Notes: generated from the sequence alone by a model not told the origin. Positions 18,744 to 28,372 are shown, numbered from the stretch's first letter. The stretch is DNA of 64,000 nucleotides from Comamonadaceae bacterium 2FH (GCA_005503335.1 SCMQ01000006.1:62001-126000), one strand, 5' to 3'. Translations and numbers: made by a program.

Positions 18744-18776
18744 ATGATTGACCTTTAAAAGAAATTTGAGTATCAT
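18744..18776 (+). promoter_or_regulatory. Promoter and operator half-site for the Bug-MBL-ADH-CMD-ALDH operon
   Basis: Plus-strand TTGACC (18748-18753) and TATCAT (18771-18776) with 17-base spacing, about 70 bases before the Bug ATG. The -35 lies in ATGATTGACCTT (18744-18755), a weaker copy of the cargo palindrome. It is divergent from the promoter at 18659-18687, so the 18.59-18.85 kb gap is a bidirectional control region. Confidence 0.6.
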
Positions 18777-18848
18777 CGGCTCGGCGCCAGACCCGCCACG
18801 CCAGGATCCGACTGAGCGGCGAGGTCGGCGAGTCAAAGGAGTCACTGC

Positions 18849-19817
18849 ATGAAGAAGCTGAGCATTAAGGTCATGTTTGCCGCGCTGGGGCTTTCCCTCG
18901 CGGCCCATTCCACGGCGCAGGCGGACACCTATCCGTCACGCCCGATCACCGTCGTCGTACCTTTCCCGGCCGGCAGCACGACAGACCAGATCGGGCGCAA
19001 GTTCGCCGAGTACCTCAAGGGCAAGTGGGGCGCGAATGTGCTGGTGGACAACAGAGTCGGCGCAGACGGGAACATCGCAGCCCAGCATGTGCTCAGGCAG
19101 CCCGCCGATGGCTACACCTTGTTCATGACATCGAACTCGGTCCATGGGGCCAATGCGAGCCTGTACAAGCAGTTGCCGTTCGATCCGCTCAAGGACTTCG
19201 ACATGATCGGCAACATCATGCAGATCCCGCTGGTCCTGACCGTCAGGTCGGACTTCCCGGCGAACAACTTGCGTGAATTCATCGCTGAGGCCAACAAGCG
19301 GACCACACCGTTGATGTACGGCGCAGGAAACACGGCAACGCGCGGTGGCGCAGAGCTCCTCAAACTCCGCTACGGAATCAAGATCGAGCCCGTTTTCTAC
19401 AGGGGTGCGCCGCAGGTTCTCACTGACCTGATCGGCGGTCAATTCGACTTCACCATCGTCGATGCGAACGTGGTGGGCAGCTTCCTGAAGCAAGGCCGGC
19501 TGAAGGCCCTGGCCGTGACCAGCGAAAAGCGCCACACCAGCCTTCCGAACATTCCCACTGTTGCGGAGGATGCGCCTGGCTTCCGCTTCGTCCCCTGGAT
19601 CGGGGTGGTGACACGCAGCCAGACGCCGCCTGAGATCCGGGCAAAGCTCAGTGACGTCGTCCGGGCGTTCACCAACGATCCTGCGACGGTCAGCTTTCTG
19701 GGCTCAGTCGGAGCTACCGCAACGCCGATGGATCCGACGGAATTTCGCACCTTCATCGAAAACGACATGAGCACGTGGGCCAGGATCTTCTCCGCGGCCA
19801 ACATCGAGCGGAAGTAA
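18849..19817 (+). CDS. Bug/TctC-family periplasmic binding protein (2)
   Basis: 322-residue receptor with a signal peptide ending near AHSTAQA, then DTYPSRPITVVVPFPAGSTT, a GADGNIAA loop and TSNSVHGANASLYKQLPFDP. AGGAG lies 8 bases before the ATG. First gene of a five-gene plus-strand operon whose other members are soluble enzymes, so it probably delivers the pathway substrate or an acidic breakdown product. No TctAB membrane genes are nearby. Confidence 0.9.
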   Translation: MKKLSIKVMFAALGLSLAAHSTAQADTYPSRPITVVVPFPAGSTTDQIGRKFAEYLKGKWGANVLVDNRVGADGNIAAQHVLRQPADGYTLFMTSNSVHGANASLYKQLPFDPLKDFDMIGNIMQIPLVLTVRSDFPANNLREFIAEANKRTTPLMYGAGNTATRGGAELLKLRYGIKIEPVFYRGAPQVLTDLIGGQFDFTIVDANVVGSFLKQGRLKALAVTSEKRHTSLPNIPTVAEDAPGFRFVPWIGVVTRSQTPPEIRAKLSDVVRAFTNDPATVSFLGSVGATATPMDPTEFRTFIENDMSTWARIFSAANIERK

Positions 19818-19827
19818 GGAGTTGAGC

Positions 19828-20694
19828 TTGCGCCTGAATTTTTCGATCGGCGACATGACGGTCCACCGCATCGTGGAGATGGAATCGCCCTTTCTCCCCG
19901 CATTCGAGATGCTCCCCGGACTGACGCAGGAGGTGCTCGATGCGAACCGCGACTGGCTGCAGCCTCATTCGCTTGGTCCTGGCGATGTCTTCAGCCTCTG
20001 CTACCAAAGCTACATTGTCAGGACACCGCATCACACGATCCTCGTCGACAGCTGCCTTGGAAACGACAAGCAGCGAGGACGGCCCGAGTGGCACCTGAAG
20101 ACCGACGACACCTACATGCGTGCGCTGGCGGCTGCCGGGCTGACCGTGGAAGACATCGATTACGTGATGTGCACCCACTTGCATGATGACCATGTCGGCT
20201 GGAACACACGTCTGGTCAACGGCGAATGGGTTCCGACATTCCCCAACGCGCGTTATGTGTTCAGCGAGCGCGAACTGGCGACGGCGCAGGCTGCCAATGA
20301 ACGCTCGCCCTACGCCGGTTACACGGACAGCCTGTTGCCGATCCTTCGCGCGGGCAGGACAGAAATCGTCGGGGATGACTACCAGCTGGGCGACCATGTG
20401 CGCATCCTGCCGACGCCAGGCCATACGGACGGACACGTGTCGTTTGGCTTCGGCAAGAAGCGCGACGAGGTCGTGATGACCGGCGACCTGATCCACGTCC
20501 CCCTGCAGATGCGTTATCCCGAGCTGTCCTTTGCCAGGGACAAGGACCCGGTGCTGGCCGCCACAACCCGTCGGTCGTTCCTTGAACGTTATTGCGACAC
20601 ACCAACGCTGTGCTGCACCGCCCACTTCCCGACGCTGTCCGCAGGTCGAATTTCCCGTTGGGGCGCGGGCTACCGGCTGCAAAGCTTCGATTAA
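19828..20694 (+). CDS. MBL-fold metallo-hydrolase (1)
   Basis: 288-residue metallo-beta-lactamase-fold protein. Metal ligands are visible as THLHDDHVGW (HxHxDH), PTPGHTDGH, the bridging Asp in TGDLIHV, and CTAHFP. Such proteins hydrolyse esters, lactones or thioesters. The start is probably the TTG at 19828, six bases after AGGAG; a TTG at 19822 is too close to that box. The aligned start of the paralogue at 24339 (GTG) supports this choice. A close paralogue lies 3.6 kb downstream. A lactonase or esterase step in this pathway is inference. Confidence 0.88.
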   Translation: MRLNFSIGDMTVHRIVEMESPFLPAFEMLPGLTQEVLDANRDWLQPHSLGPGDVFSLCYQSYIVRTPHHTILVDSCLGNDKQRGRPEWHLKTDDTYMRALAAAGLTVEDIDYVMCTHLHDDHVGWNTRLVNGEWVPTFPNARYVFSERELATAQAANERSPYAGYTDSLLPILRAGRTEIVGDDYQLGDHVRILPTPGHTDGHVSFGFGKKRDEVVMTGDLIHVPLQMRYPELSFARDKDPVLAATTRRSFLERYCDTPTLCCTAHFPTLSAGRISRWGAGYRLQSFD

Positions 20695-20719
20695 CACCAG
20701 TTCCAACAAAGGATAAAAG

Positions 20720-21775
20720 ATGCGCGCGTACGCCATTACATGTTTTTGCGAGCCCGTTGTTCCCGTCGACAGCGCGGATCCGCAACCCACCGGCACGGAA
20801 GTCGTTGTCGAGGTGACGCGTTGCGGCGTTTGCCATACCGACCTGCACCTCCAGGACGGCTACTACGACCTCGGCGGAGGCAAGCGGCTGAGCCTTGTGG
20901 ACCGCGGCATCAAGCCCCCGGTGGTCATGGGGCACGAAGTCCTGGGGCGCTTGGTTGCCAAAGGACCGGATGCGCCGATCTCCGATGACCAAGTCGGCAA
21001 GACCTTCCTGGTCTATCCGTGGATCGGGTGCGGCACGTGCGAGACCTGCCTGCGCGGTGACGAGAACCTGTGCGCGAAACCTTCCTCGCTGGGTGTTTTC
21101 CGCCCGGGTGGCTACGCAGACAAATGTGTCGTGCCCCATCCGAAGTACCTCGTCGATGTAACCGGCATCGAGCCGACCCTGGCAGCGACGTATGCCTGCT
21201 CGGGCCTGACCGCCTACAGCGCGCTGCGCAAGCTCGACATCAACAAGGAGCGCGACCTCCTGGTGCTGATGGGGGCCGGCGGCGTCGGCCTCAGCGGACT
21301 GCAGCTCGCGATCGCCATGGGTTACCGCAACATCGCCGTTGCGGACATTGATCCGGCCAAGCGTGACCTCGCCCAGTCCAACGGGGCGACCTATGTCTTT
21401 GACCCGCGGGAGCCCGACTCAGCGTCGAAGCTGCTGGCGCAAGCCGGCAGCGTGGCCGCCGCCGTGGATTTCGTGGGTGCCAAGGCGACGGCGGACTTCG
21501 CGATTGCCTCCCTGAGAAAGGGCGGAACCTATATCGCCGTGGGCCTGTTCGGCGGGGAAATCACGCTTTCGATGCCTCCGCTCGTTCAGCGCGCCATCAC
21601 CCTGCGCGGCTCTTATGTCGGCAACCTCGCCGAGCTAAAGGAGCTCATTGCGCTCGTGAAGCTCGGCAAGCTCAAACCGCTACCCGTGGAGGCCGTTGCG
21701 TTCGATCGTGTCAACGATGCCTTGCAGCGCCTGCGCGCAGGCAAGGTCCAGGGCCGGCTGGTTCTGGCTCGTTGA
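20720..21775 (+). CDS. Zinc-dependent alcohol dehydrogenase (2)
   Basis: 351-residue MDR alcohol dehydrogenase: catalytic zinc site CGVCHTDLH and MGHEVLG, structural zinc site GCGTCETCLRGDENLC, cofactor motif GAGGVGLSGL followed by DIDPAKRD (Asp, NAD-like). An AAGGA box precedes the ATG. Third gene of the Bug-MBL-ADH-CMD-ALDH operon, just before an aldehyde dehydrogenase, so alcohol to aldehyde to acid oxidation is likely encoded here. Confidence 0.92.
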   Translation: MRAYAITCFCEPVVPVDSADPQPTGTEVVVEVTRCGVCHTDLHLQDGYYDLGGGKRLSLVDRGIKPPVVMGHEVLGRLVAKGPDAPISDDQVGKTFLVYPWIGCGTCETCLRGDENLCAKPSSLGVFRPGGYADKCVVPHPKYLVDVTGIEPTLAATYACSGLTAYSALRKLDINKERDLLVLMGAGGVGLSGLQLAIAMGYRNIAVADIDPAKRDLAQSNGATYVFDPREPDSASKLLAQAGSVAAAVDFVGAKATADFAIASLRKGGTYIAVGLFGGEITLSMPPLVQRAITLRGSYVGNLAELKELIALVKLGKLKPLPVEAVAFDRVNDALQRLRAGKVQGRLVLAR

Positions 21776-21801
21776 ATTTGCAACTTCATACGAAAAATCC
21801 C

Positions 21802-22332
21802 ATGGACACTTCCATCCGCGTTCCCTTGGTCGTTCCCGGCAGCCAGCCCGAACTGGCCGACGTCGAAGCCTCGATCCGCGCCGAGCGCGGCGGCGAAATC
21901 GCCGTGCTGTACCAGGCGCTCCTGAACAGCCCCCCCATCGCCTCGGGATGGGAAAAACTGCTGACGGCAGTTCGCAATCGCTCGCTGATTCCTGCGGACC
22001 TGCGCGAATTGATCATCCTCCGGGTTGCGGTGCTGAACCGCGCTTCGTTCGAGTTCAACGCCCATGTGCCGCATGCGAAAAAGGCGGGCGTCTCCAACGA
22101 AAAAATCGAAACCCTGCGGGGACTGCCCGCAACCGCAGCCCTGTTCAGCGATGACGAGCAACTCATCCTTGAACTCACGGAGCGAATGACCCGCGATATC
22201 GATGTGCCGGACGCCGTGATGGACCGGGTCCGTCAGCGCTTCTCCGCGCGGGAAGTCGTCGAATTCGTCACCGCTATCGCGGCCTACAACATGGTTTCGC
22301 GCTTCCTGGTGGCCCTGAGGATCACGCATTGA
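21802..22332 (+). CDS. Carboxymuconolactone decarboxylase-family protein
   Basis: 176-residue all-helical protein of the CMD/AhpD-like superfamily: [19 protein letters not shown], then [14 protein letters not shown], which has the Glu-x3-His-type motif of carboxymuconolactone decarboxylases and no CxxC pair, so it is not a peroxidase-type AhpD. The C-terminal part contains [20 protein letters not shown]. Function unknown. It sits between the ADH and ALDH genes of one operon. The start at 21802 is the first ATG; an upstream in-frame extension to 21772 has no better signal. Confidence 0.85.
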   Translation: MDTSIRVPLVVPGSQPELADVEASIRAERGGEIAVLYQALLNSPPIASGWEKLLTAVRNRSLIPADLRELIILRVAVLNRASFEFNAHVPHAKKAGVSNEKIETLRGLPATAALFSDDEQLILELTERMTRDIDVPDAVMDRVRQRFSAREVVEFVTAIAAYNMVSRFLVALRITH

Positions 22333-22384
22333 ACGCTTTGCGCTCCACTGCCAGTTCAGCTCTTGCACTAGGAAAGCTTTCTTG

Positions 22385-23824
22385 ATGTCTTACCCGAACA
22401 CCCAACTGTTGATTCATGGCCGATGGCAAGATGCCGCCGATGGTCGGACCTTGCCCGTGCTCAATCCTGCAACGGGCGGCGAGATCGGAAGTGTCGCGCA
22501 TGCGGGTAAGGTCGACCTTGCACAGGCCGTGGAATCGGTTCAAAAGGGCTTCGAAACTTGGCGTGACATGACGGCCGCAGAGCGCAGCAAGATAATGCGC
22601 CGCGCGGCCCTGCACATGCGTGAGCGCGTTGGGGACATTGCGAAGCAGTTGACCCAGGAACAGGGCAAGCCCCTGGCCGAGGCGACTGGCGAGACGCTGG
22701 CCGCCGCGGACATCATCGACTGGTTTGCCGAAGAGGGATTCCGCATCTACGGTCGCCTGGTGCCTTCCCGCACCAGCCATGCCGTCCGCCAGATGGTGAT
22801 CAAGGATCCGGTGGGCCCGGTGGCGGCCTTCACCCCGTGGAATTTTCCGATCAACCAGATTGTTCGCAAGGTGGCGCCTGCGCTCGCCGCGGGATGCTCG
22901 GTCATCGTGAAGGCGCCGGAAGAAACGCCCGCCGCGCCGGCCGCGTTGATCCGCGCGTTCCAGGATGCGGGCTTGCCGCCAGGCGTCCTGAATCTCGTGT
23001 ACGGGGACCCTTCGGAAATCTCCAGCTATCTGATTGCCCACCCGGCAATCCGCAAGATCACGTTTACTGGCTCCACCCCTGTCGGCAAGCAGCTCGCCGC
23101 CATGGCCGGACAGCACATGAAGCGTGTGTCCATGGAACTAGGCGGTCATGCGCCTGTGATCGTGTGTGAAGACGCCGATGTCGAATTGGCAGTGAAATGC
23201 GCGGGTGCCGCCAAGTTCCGTAATGCGGGTCAGGTGTGCATCTCACCGACGCGTTTTCTGGTTCATGAGCGCGTGCGCAACGACTTCGCCCAGGCGCTGG
23301 CGGCCCTCGCGAAGTCGCTCAAGGTGGGCGATGGCTTGGCGCAAGGCACTCAGATGGGGCCCCTGGCCAACCCTCGCCGCACGGTCGCGATGGAAGCGTT
23401 GACACGGGATGCCGTGGTCAAAGGCGCCAAGGTGCTGCACGGTGGTGAGCGCATGGCCGGAGCAGGCAATTTCTGGCAGCCGACCGTCCTGGACGAGGTG
23501 CCGCTGGACGCGATGATTTTCAACGACGAACCTTTCGGGCCTGTGGCGGCGATTCGCGGCTTCCGGACGCTTGATGAAGCGATCCAGGAATCCAACCGCC
23601 TGCCTTATGGCTTGGCCGGATACGCCTTCACCCGTTCCCTGAAAAACGCGGACCTGCTGACTCGTCGCGTGGAGGTGGGAATGCTGTGGATCAACATGCC
23701 GGCGATGCCTTCCGCAGAGATGCCGTTCGGTGGCGTGAAGGACTCCGGTTACGGCTCGGAAGGCGGGATGGAAGCGCTCGAGTGTTATCTCAATCCGCGA
23801 GCGGTTGCCATCTCAAATGTTTGA
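22385..23824 (+). CDS. NAD(P)-dependent aldehyde dehydrogenase (1)
   Basis: 479-residue ALDH of the GabD-like (semialdehyde) group. [22 protein letters not shown], catalytic Glu in MELGGHAPV, catalytic Cys in [13 protein letters not shown] and [15 protein letters not shown] near the end. Last gene of the five-gene operon beginning at 18849. It probably converts the aldehyde from the neighbouring ADH to the acid that is later activated with CoA. A second, related ALDH lies at 50.9-52.4 kb. Confidence 0.93.
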   Translation: MSYPNTQLLIHGRWQDAADGRTLPVLNPATGGEIGSVAHAGKVDLAQAVESVQKGFETWRDMTAAERSKIMRRAALHMRERVGDIAKQLTQEQGKPLAEATGETLAAADIIDWFAEEGFRIYGRLVPSRTSHAVRQMVIKDPVGPVAAFTPWNFPINQIVRKVAPALAAGCSVIVKAPEETPAAPAALIRAFQDAGLPPGVLNLVYGDPSEISSYLIAHPAIRKITFTGSTPVGKQLAAMAGQHMKRVSMELGGHAPVIVCEDADVELAVKCAGAAKFRNAGQVCISPTRFLVHERVRNDFAQALAALAKSLKVGDGLAQGTQMGPLANPRRTVAMEALTRDAVVKGAKVLHGGERMAGAGNFWQPTVLDEVPLDAMIFNDEPFGPVAAIRGFRTLDEAIQESNRLPYGLAGYAFTRSLKNADLLTRRVEVGMLWINMPAMPSAEMPFGGVKDSGYGSEGGMEALECYLNPRAVAISNV

Positions 23825-23867
23825 GCCTGATTGAGCCCCGACTCCGCCTGGAGGCACCGATAACGCA

Positions 23868-24195
23868 GGCGAAACAGGTGAAAGGCGGTCCGACACCCAC
23901 TTCTTGGCGCGGTGATGCGTTGCACGCGCTGCGCTGTGCCGCGGGCTACAACATCCGCTGGCTGCTCAGGGCAATTGCCCGCGTTGGCCCCGGGGCCTGG
24001 TTTTTGCGCCTGCAGATGCTGGCCGCCATGGCCTGCCTGGGCATGACGCCGCTGTGGGGTGGTGGCCGACGACCTGCTCTTGCGCGCTTCGTCAGCGCCC
24101 AACCGCAGCACTTGTCTCGGGACTATCTCAGTGGCGCTCTCGGGAGATTGAATTTCGCAGGGCCGAGCACCTATAAATTTCAGGGAATCTTTAGG
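23868..24195 (+). pseudogene. IS5-family transposase 3' remnant
   Basis: Only the tail of an IS5-type transposase is left: GDALHALRCAAGYNIRWLL and AIARVGPGAWFLRLQM, ending near RLNFAGPS, all typical of the IS5 C-terminus. There is no start or catalytic core. It lies between the ALDH stop (23824) and the promoter of the second MBL gene, and probably marks how that more AT-rich gene arrived. Confidence 0.65.
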
Positions 24196-24213
24196 AACTG
24201 TTGTTATATGTTA

Positions 24214-24245
24214 ATGGTTGACAAAGAAACACGTTTGGATAAGAT
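24214..24245 (+). promoter_or_regulatory. Promoter and operator-like site for MBL hydrolase 2
   Basis: TTGACA (24218-24223) and TAAGAT (24240-24245) spaced 16 bases, reading towards the MBL gene at 24339. The -35 is inside ATGGTTGACAAA (24214-24225): the left arm of the cargo palindrome is perfect and the right arm is degenerate. Confidence 0.5.
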
Positions 24246-24338
24246 ATTAGCTCTGCTTGGGCTGATTCTGAGAACTTGCGATTGTCGTGACCCTTTCGCG
24301 ACCAGGATTCATCCTTTAACTTCAGCGAGAGACAGAAC

Positions 24339-25223
24339 GTGAGCCTGAACTTTTCCGTTGCCGACTTGACGATTCACCGTCTCGTTGAGCTCAATCACCC
24401 TTATCTGCCGGCCTTGGAAATGCTGCCGACATTGACCCCTGAACTGCTCGAAGAGAATCGAGTGTGGTTGCAGCCGGACTCTCTGGGAGCTGGTGATGTT
24501 TTCAATATTTGCTTTCAGTCGTACGTGGTTCGCACTCCGCATCACACAATCCTTGTGGATAGCTGTCTCGGCAATGACAAGCCGCGGGGCCGACCAGAGT
24601 GGAGCATGAAGACGGATGCACGCTGGATGTGCGCTCTAGCTGCTGCTGATTTAACGGTTGAGGATATTGACTATGTGATGTGCACCCACATGCATGGTGA
24701 CCATGTTGGATGGAATACAAAGTTGGTCAAAGGAGAATGGGTGCCGACGTTTCCAAACGCGCGTTACCTATTTGGGCGACGCGAAATGCTGGCAGTGGAA
24801 GCTACGGACGGACTTCTAGCAAACGCTGCGTATCGGGACAGCGTCCTTCCGATTGTGCAGGCAGGTCGTGCGGAGCTCGTTGACGATGACTACCAGTTGG
24901 GGGACCATTTACGGATTTTGCCTACACCTGGACACACTGACGGTCACGTATCGTTTTGCTTCGGCAAGGCGCGGGATGAGGTTGTCATCGCTGGTGATCT
25001 AATACACGTTCCTTTGCAGACCCGATATCCTGAGCTTTCATTTACTATTGACAAGGATCCGGTGCTCGCGGCCAGCACTCGCCGATCGTTCCTCGAGCGC
25101 TACTGCGATACGCCAACGCTTTGCTGCACATCGCATTTTCCCTCCCCATCGGTGGGCCGCGTTAAGCGCTGGGGTGATGGCTATCGGCTCGAATACATTG
25201 GCAGCACAGATGTCAACGAATAG
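24339..25223 (+). CDS. MBL-fold metallo-hydrolase (2), paralogue
   Basis: 294-residue close paralogue of the protein at 19828-20694. The ligand motifs are the same: THMHGDHVGW, PTPGHTDGH, AGDLIHV and CTSHFP. The start is a GTG at 24339. Codon choice is clearly more AT-rich than in the first copy and in neighbouring genes (many TTA, ACT and GTT codons), so the pair looks like homologues gained separately rather than a recent duplication. It stands as a single-gene unit with its own promoter, between IS5 and IS66 debris. Confidence 0.88.
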   Translation: MSLNFSVADLTIHRLVELNHPYLPALEMLPTLTPELLEENRVWLQPDSLGAGDVFNICFQSYVVRTPHHTILVDSCLGNDKPRGRPEWSMKTDARWMCALAAADLTVEDIDYVMCTHMHGDHVGWNTKLVKGEWVPTFPNARYLFGRREMLAVEATDGLLANAAYRDSVLPIVQAGRAELVDDDYQLGDHLRILPTPGHTDGHVSFCFGKARDEVVIAGDLIHVPLQTRYPELSFTIDKDPVLAASTRRSFLERYCDTPTLCCTSHFPSPSVGRVKRWGDGYRLEYIGSTDVNE

Positions 25224-25232
25224 TGACCTTGC

Positions 25233-25618
25233 CCTGTAAGCGGTAAGCCTGCGGCGTTGTTCCCTGGGGCGAGCTTGGTGCCCAGGGCTGACGAATGCGC
25301 CGGGCACGGTGCTGCTGAGCGACGGCTACGAGGCCTACGCCAGCTATGTGAAGAAGACCGGGGTGACGCACGCGCAATGCTGGATCCACACCAGGCGCGA
25401 ATTCTTCGAGGCCAGGGACGCCGAGCCGCAGGCTGCGGGCGAGGCGCTGCGCCAGATCGGCGCGCTGTACAAGATCGAAGAGGAAATCCGAGTCAAGAAG
25501 CTCTCGGGCGAGAACAAGCGACTGCACCGCTTGACGCACAGCAAGCCCAGGGGCGAGCAGTTCTTCGAGTGGATCGACCGCCAGTTCGAGCAGCAGGGCC
25601 TCCTGTAAGCGGTAAGCC
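25233..25618 (+). mobile_element. IS66-family remnant bounded by direct end-repeats
   Basis: The C-terminal part of an IS66 TnpC transposase is readable from about 25299 (LLSDGYEAYASY, then THAQCWIHTRREF, then RGEQFFEWIDRQF) to a stop at 25606-25608. A 17-bp sequence CCTGTAAGCGGTAAGCC occurs at 25233-25249 and again at 25602-25618, in direct orientation. It spans the transposase stop and the IS66 right end, so two successive IS66 right ends seem to be present. No complete IS remains. Confidence 0.65.
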
Positions 25619-25669
25619 ACCGGCGTTCTTGCCCGTCGGGCCTCAACGAGGCATGAGGTCGAAGAGCAG

Positions 25670-25834
25670 GATGCTGCGGTTCATGTTGGTGGTGCCGCGG
25701 GGCGGGCCTCAGCGCCCGCGAAGGCGATGCACTCGACGAGGTTCAGGGCGGCGAGCAGCAGAAACTTCTCCGCTTCGGTCCTGACGCCGAGCAGGTCGTT
25801 GTCGCGCAGATGGCCCCAGGCGAAGCGGCGCGCG
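25670..25834 (-). other. Unidentified gene fragment between IS remnants
   Basis: The minus strand has an open stretch with coding character (ARRFAWGHLRDNDLLGVR, then EKFLLLAALNLVECIAFAG) that runs from the IS3-family end at 25835 to a stop near 25670. It has no start of its own and I do not recognise it. It may be the remainder of a gene cut by the IS3-type insertion. Confidence 0.25.
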
Positions 25835-26255
25835 TCAAGGTAGTTGTCGCCTCATTCATGCAGCCAACGGCTGTATATCGAAGGACCCTGAGTGCGTCTT
25901 GACGATGGAGTCCCGTTCGGGGTTCAAGGTCACCGCACCAATGGGCGTCCAGTTCCGAGTGTCGCCTGACCAGCGCCGCGGATTGCGCTGGCGAGCCTGC
26001 AGATACAGCTCATGGCGATTGGCGAGGATCGCCGAGTCCTTGCCCGCATGGCGCTGCGCAGGGCTGACGTAGCGGATACCGCTGTGCCGATGCTCATGGT
26101 TGTACCAATGCACGAAGTGCGCGGCCCAGGCACGAGCCTCGTCGAGGCTGGCGAAGCCCTTGTCCGGGAACTCCGGCCGGTACTTGGCGGTGCGGAACAG
26201 GCTCTCGACGAAGGCGTTGTCGTCGCTCACGCGCGGGCGCGAGTACGAGCGCTTC
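25835..26255 (-). pseudogene. IS3-family transposase (OrfB) 3' fragment
   Basis: C-terminal third of an IS3-family OrfB ending at 25856: SYSRPRVSDDNAFVESLFRT carries the catalytic Glu, then HRHSGIRYVSPAQRH and AVTLNPERDSIVK. It is a clear relative of the complete copy at 48986-50077, and the terminal sequence after the stop is the same (TAGTTGTCGCC at the end). The 5' part has been replaced by IS1380 sequence at about 26255. Confidence 0.8.
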
Positions 26256-27012
26256 ACGCCCAGCCGCTCAGGCGCAACTCGTCCTCGATGGCCTGCCAGC
26301 CCTGGCTGGCCTCGCTGGCGCGCGTCCAGTCCTCGCGCTTGAACAGGCGCTGGATCAGCCGCTTGACGTTGGCCGTCTTGCGCAGCCGCAGCAGGTAGGG
26401 CTGCTCGCGCCGCTCGCACAGCTCGATGATGTCTTCGTTGCCGTAGCCGCAGTCGCCCCTCACCAGCGCTGGGGCCTTGTCGCCCAACTCGTCGAGCAGC
26501 CGGCCCAGGGCGGCCTTGGCGTGGCCCGAGCTGTGTTGCTTGCCCGAGGCGAGCACCGCATCGAGCACCAGACGCAGGTTGCCGATCCAGAAGCTGTGCA
26601 GCACATGGCTGGGCCGACCGAGCTTGTGCGGGTTGTAGCCGAGCTCGGCGCCTTCCTGGCGGCCGTATAGCGGCTTGATCGTGGCGTCGATGTCCAGCAC
26701 CCAGGGGCGATCGAGCGCCCGGCGCACGCTGGCCATCAGCGATTGGCGCATCCACGCATCGCTGGCATCGGGCGGCATCGCCGCCAGCGCGCCGCGCACC
26801 GAGTCTTCGCTGACCATGCCGCGCAGGCGTGAAGCCTCGCCGTCGGCGGTACAGCGGAAAGACATCGAGCGCCTTGCTCTCCAACTCGATCGGCACGCGC
26901 GGGTCCTCGACGAACTTCTCGTGCTGGCACGGGAACTGCAAGGCGGCACGAGTGACGCGATCATGCGCATGGGTGACGCCGAACTTGCACTGGGGGTGCT
27001 GGCTGCCCGAAT
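26256..27012 (-). pseudogene. IS1380-family transposase fragment with frameshift
   Basis: Residues typical of IS1380-type transposases: DIDATIKPLYGRQEGAELGY, KQHSSGHAKAALGRLLDEL, RGDCGYGNEDIIELCERR. The N-terminal part (KFGVTHAHDRVTRAALQFPC) lies in another frame upstream of about 26850, so there is a frameshift. The 3' end is cut off by the IS3 fragment. Not functional. Confidence 0.7.
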
Positions 27013-27116
27013 CAAGCCGCCAAGGTCGTAACTGCTGATCGCTGACTACGGGTTACAGACCGCATCGGTGTGCGTAACGTGTCGGCGAAAAAAATCGGGT
27101 TTGGGCTTCCACCCCC

Positions 27117-28298
27117 CTATCGGATCTTGCCGACGACCTTGGGTTCGCCGTTCTTGATGACGGCAATGTAGTCGGTCGTCATGATTTGACGATCGGCGCC
27201 GAAATTCTTCATGCCACCCAGTATCAGTTCGTCGCCCAGGATCGACTTCATCGGCAGCGCCTTGCCAAAGGCCGCGGCGACCTTTCCGGTGTCGTTGACG
27301 TCGCCGCCCTCCTGGATTGCCTTGAACAGCACGTTCAAGCCATCGTAGTAAGTCGCGATCGTGTCGTTCGCTTCATGGCCCACCGTCTTCTTGTACTCCG
27401 CGGCCAGCTGCTGGAATGCCGCGTTCTCACGGTCGACGTAGAGGAGGTTGTAAACGCCCTCGGAGTCCTCCTTGCCGGCCGCTGCCACGATGTCTTTCGG
27501 GCCCGGGCCGGAGTTCTTGGTGAACAGGCCCTTGTAGCCGAGCTCGCGCGCCTGGCGGATGACGAGGCCGGCCGTAGCCGGCGCGATCGCGCTCAACTCG
27601 ATCAGGTCAGGCTTCATGGCGAGAACCTTGGTCAGCAGCGGCTGAAAGTCCTTCGTCGAGCGCTCGAATGTTTCCGCAGTCAGCACCGTGAAGCCTTTTT
27701 CATTGTAGACCCTTTCACTCAGCTTCGTCAGGTCCCAGCCCGTCTCGTCGTTCGGGTTCAGGATGGCGACACGCCTCTCCTTGCGGTTGTCTTTCAACCA
27801 GGCCACATATCCCGGCACGTAGTCGGCCGGTGTGCTCAGGAGACGGAACATGTATTTGGAGCTGGCGTCGAATGCCTTCGGCGTGATGCCCGACGAGACG
27901 CCGATGACCTTGTCGTCCTCAACGCGCTGCTTGAGCGCCATGGTCGCAATAGAGGTTAGGATGACCACGTACTTGACGCCGTCCTGTTTCACCAGCCGGT
28001 TGTACGCGGAGACGGCTTCGACGGTCTTGTACTGATCGTCGTAGGCCACGATTTCGATCCGATGCTTCTTGCCGCTCACCTCAAGGCCACCCTTGGCGTT
28101 GATCTGGGACGCGAGAATACTTGCGCCGTGCTGCATGCTCAAGCCCCAGGGCGCGCCGGGTCCGGTGAGGGGCGCAATGACACCAATCTTCAGGGTCTGC
28201 GCGCTCACACCAGTCATGGCGCCGGCGAACAGCGCGGCGCCGATGGCGAGCATCCCGGCCGTGTGGCGGATGCGGCTGAATGATGGGAAGTGATTCAT
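27117..28298 (-). CDS. LIV-type ABC transporter substrate-binding protein (intact)
   Basis: 393-residue periplasmic binding protein of the LivJ/HAAT family. The signal peptide (about residues 1-33) ends VSAQ, followed by TLKIGVIAPLTGPGAPWG, HRIEIVAYDDQYKTVEAV and GLFTKNSGPGPKDIV. The start at 28298 has GGAG 9 bases upstream. It is separated from its likely permease genes (32.7-36.0 kb) and sits behind P450 1; two truncated paralogues lie at 36.9-37.1 and 37.8-38.0 kb. It is thus probably the only working binding protein for the LIV system here. Confidence 0.92.
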   Translation of the reverse strand: MNHFPSFSRIRHTAGMLAIGAALFAGAMTGVSAQTLKIGVIAPLTGPGAPWGLSMQHGASILASQINAKGGLEVSGKKHRIEIVAYDDQYKTVEAVSAYNRLVKQDGVKYVVILTSIATMALKQRVEDDKVIGVSSGITPKAFDASSKYMFRLLSTPADYVPGYVAWLKDNRKERRVAILNPNDETGWDLTKLSERVYNEKGFTVLTAETFERSTKDFQPLLTKVLAMKPDLIELSAIAPATAGLVIRQARELGYKGLFTKNSGPGPKDIVAAAGKEDSEGVYNLLYVDRENAAFQQLAAEYKKTVGHEANDTIATYYDGLNVLFKAIQEGGDVNDTGKVAAAFGKALPMKSILGDELILGGMKNFGADRQIMTTDYIAVIKNGEPKVVGKIR

Positions 28299-28372
28299 CA
28301 GTGTGTCTCCATTGAAAAAAAAAGGCGGGGAATCGACGGCTCGAAGCGAATTGCCAACGGGTATGCGCTGAC

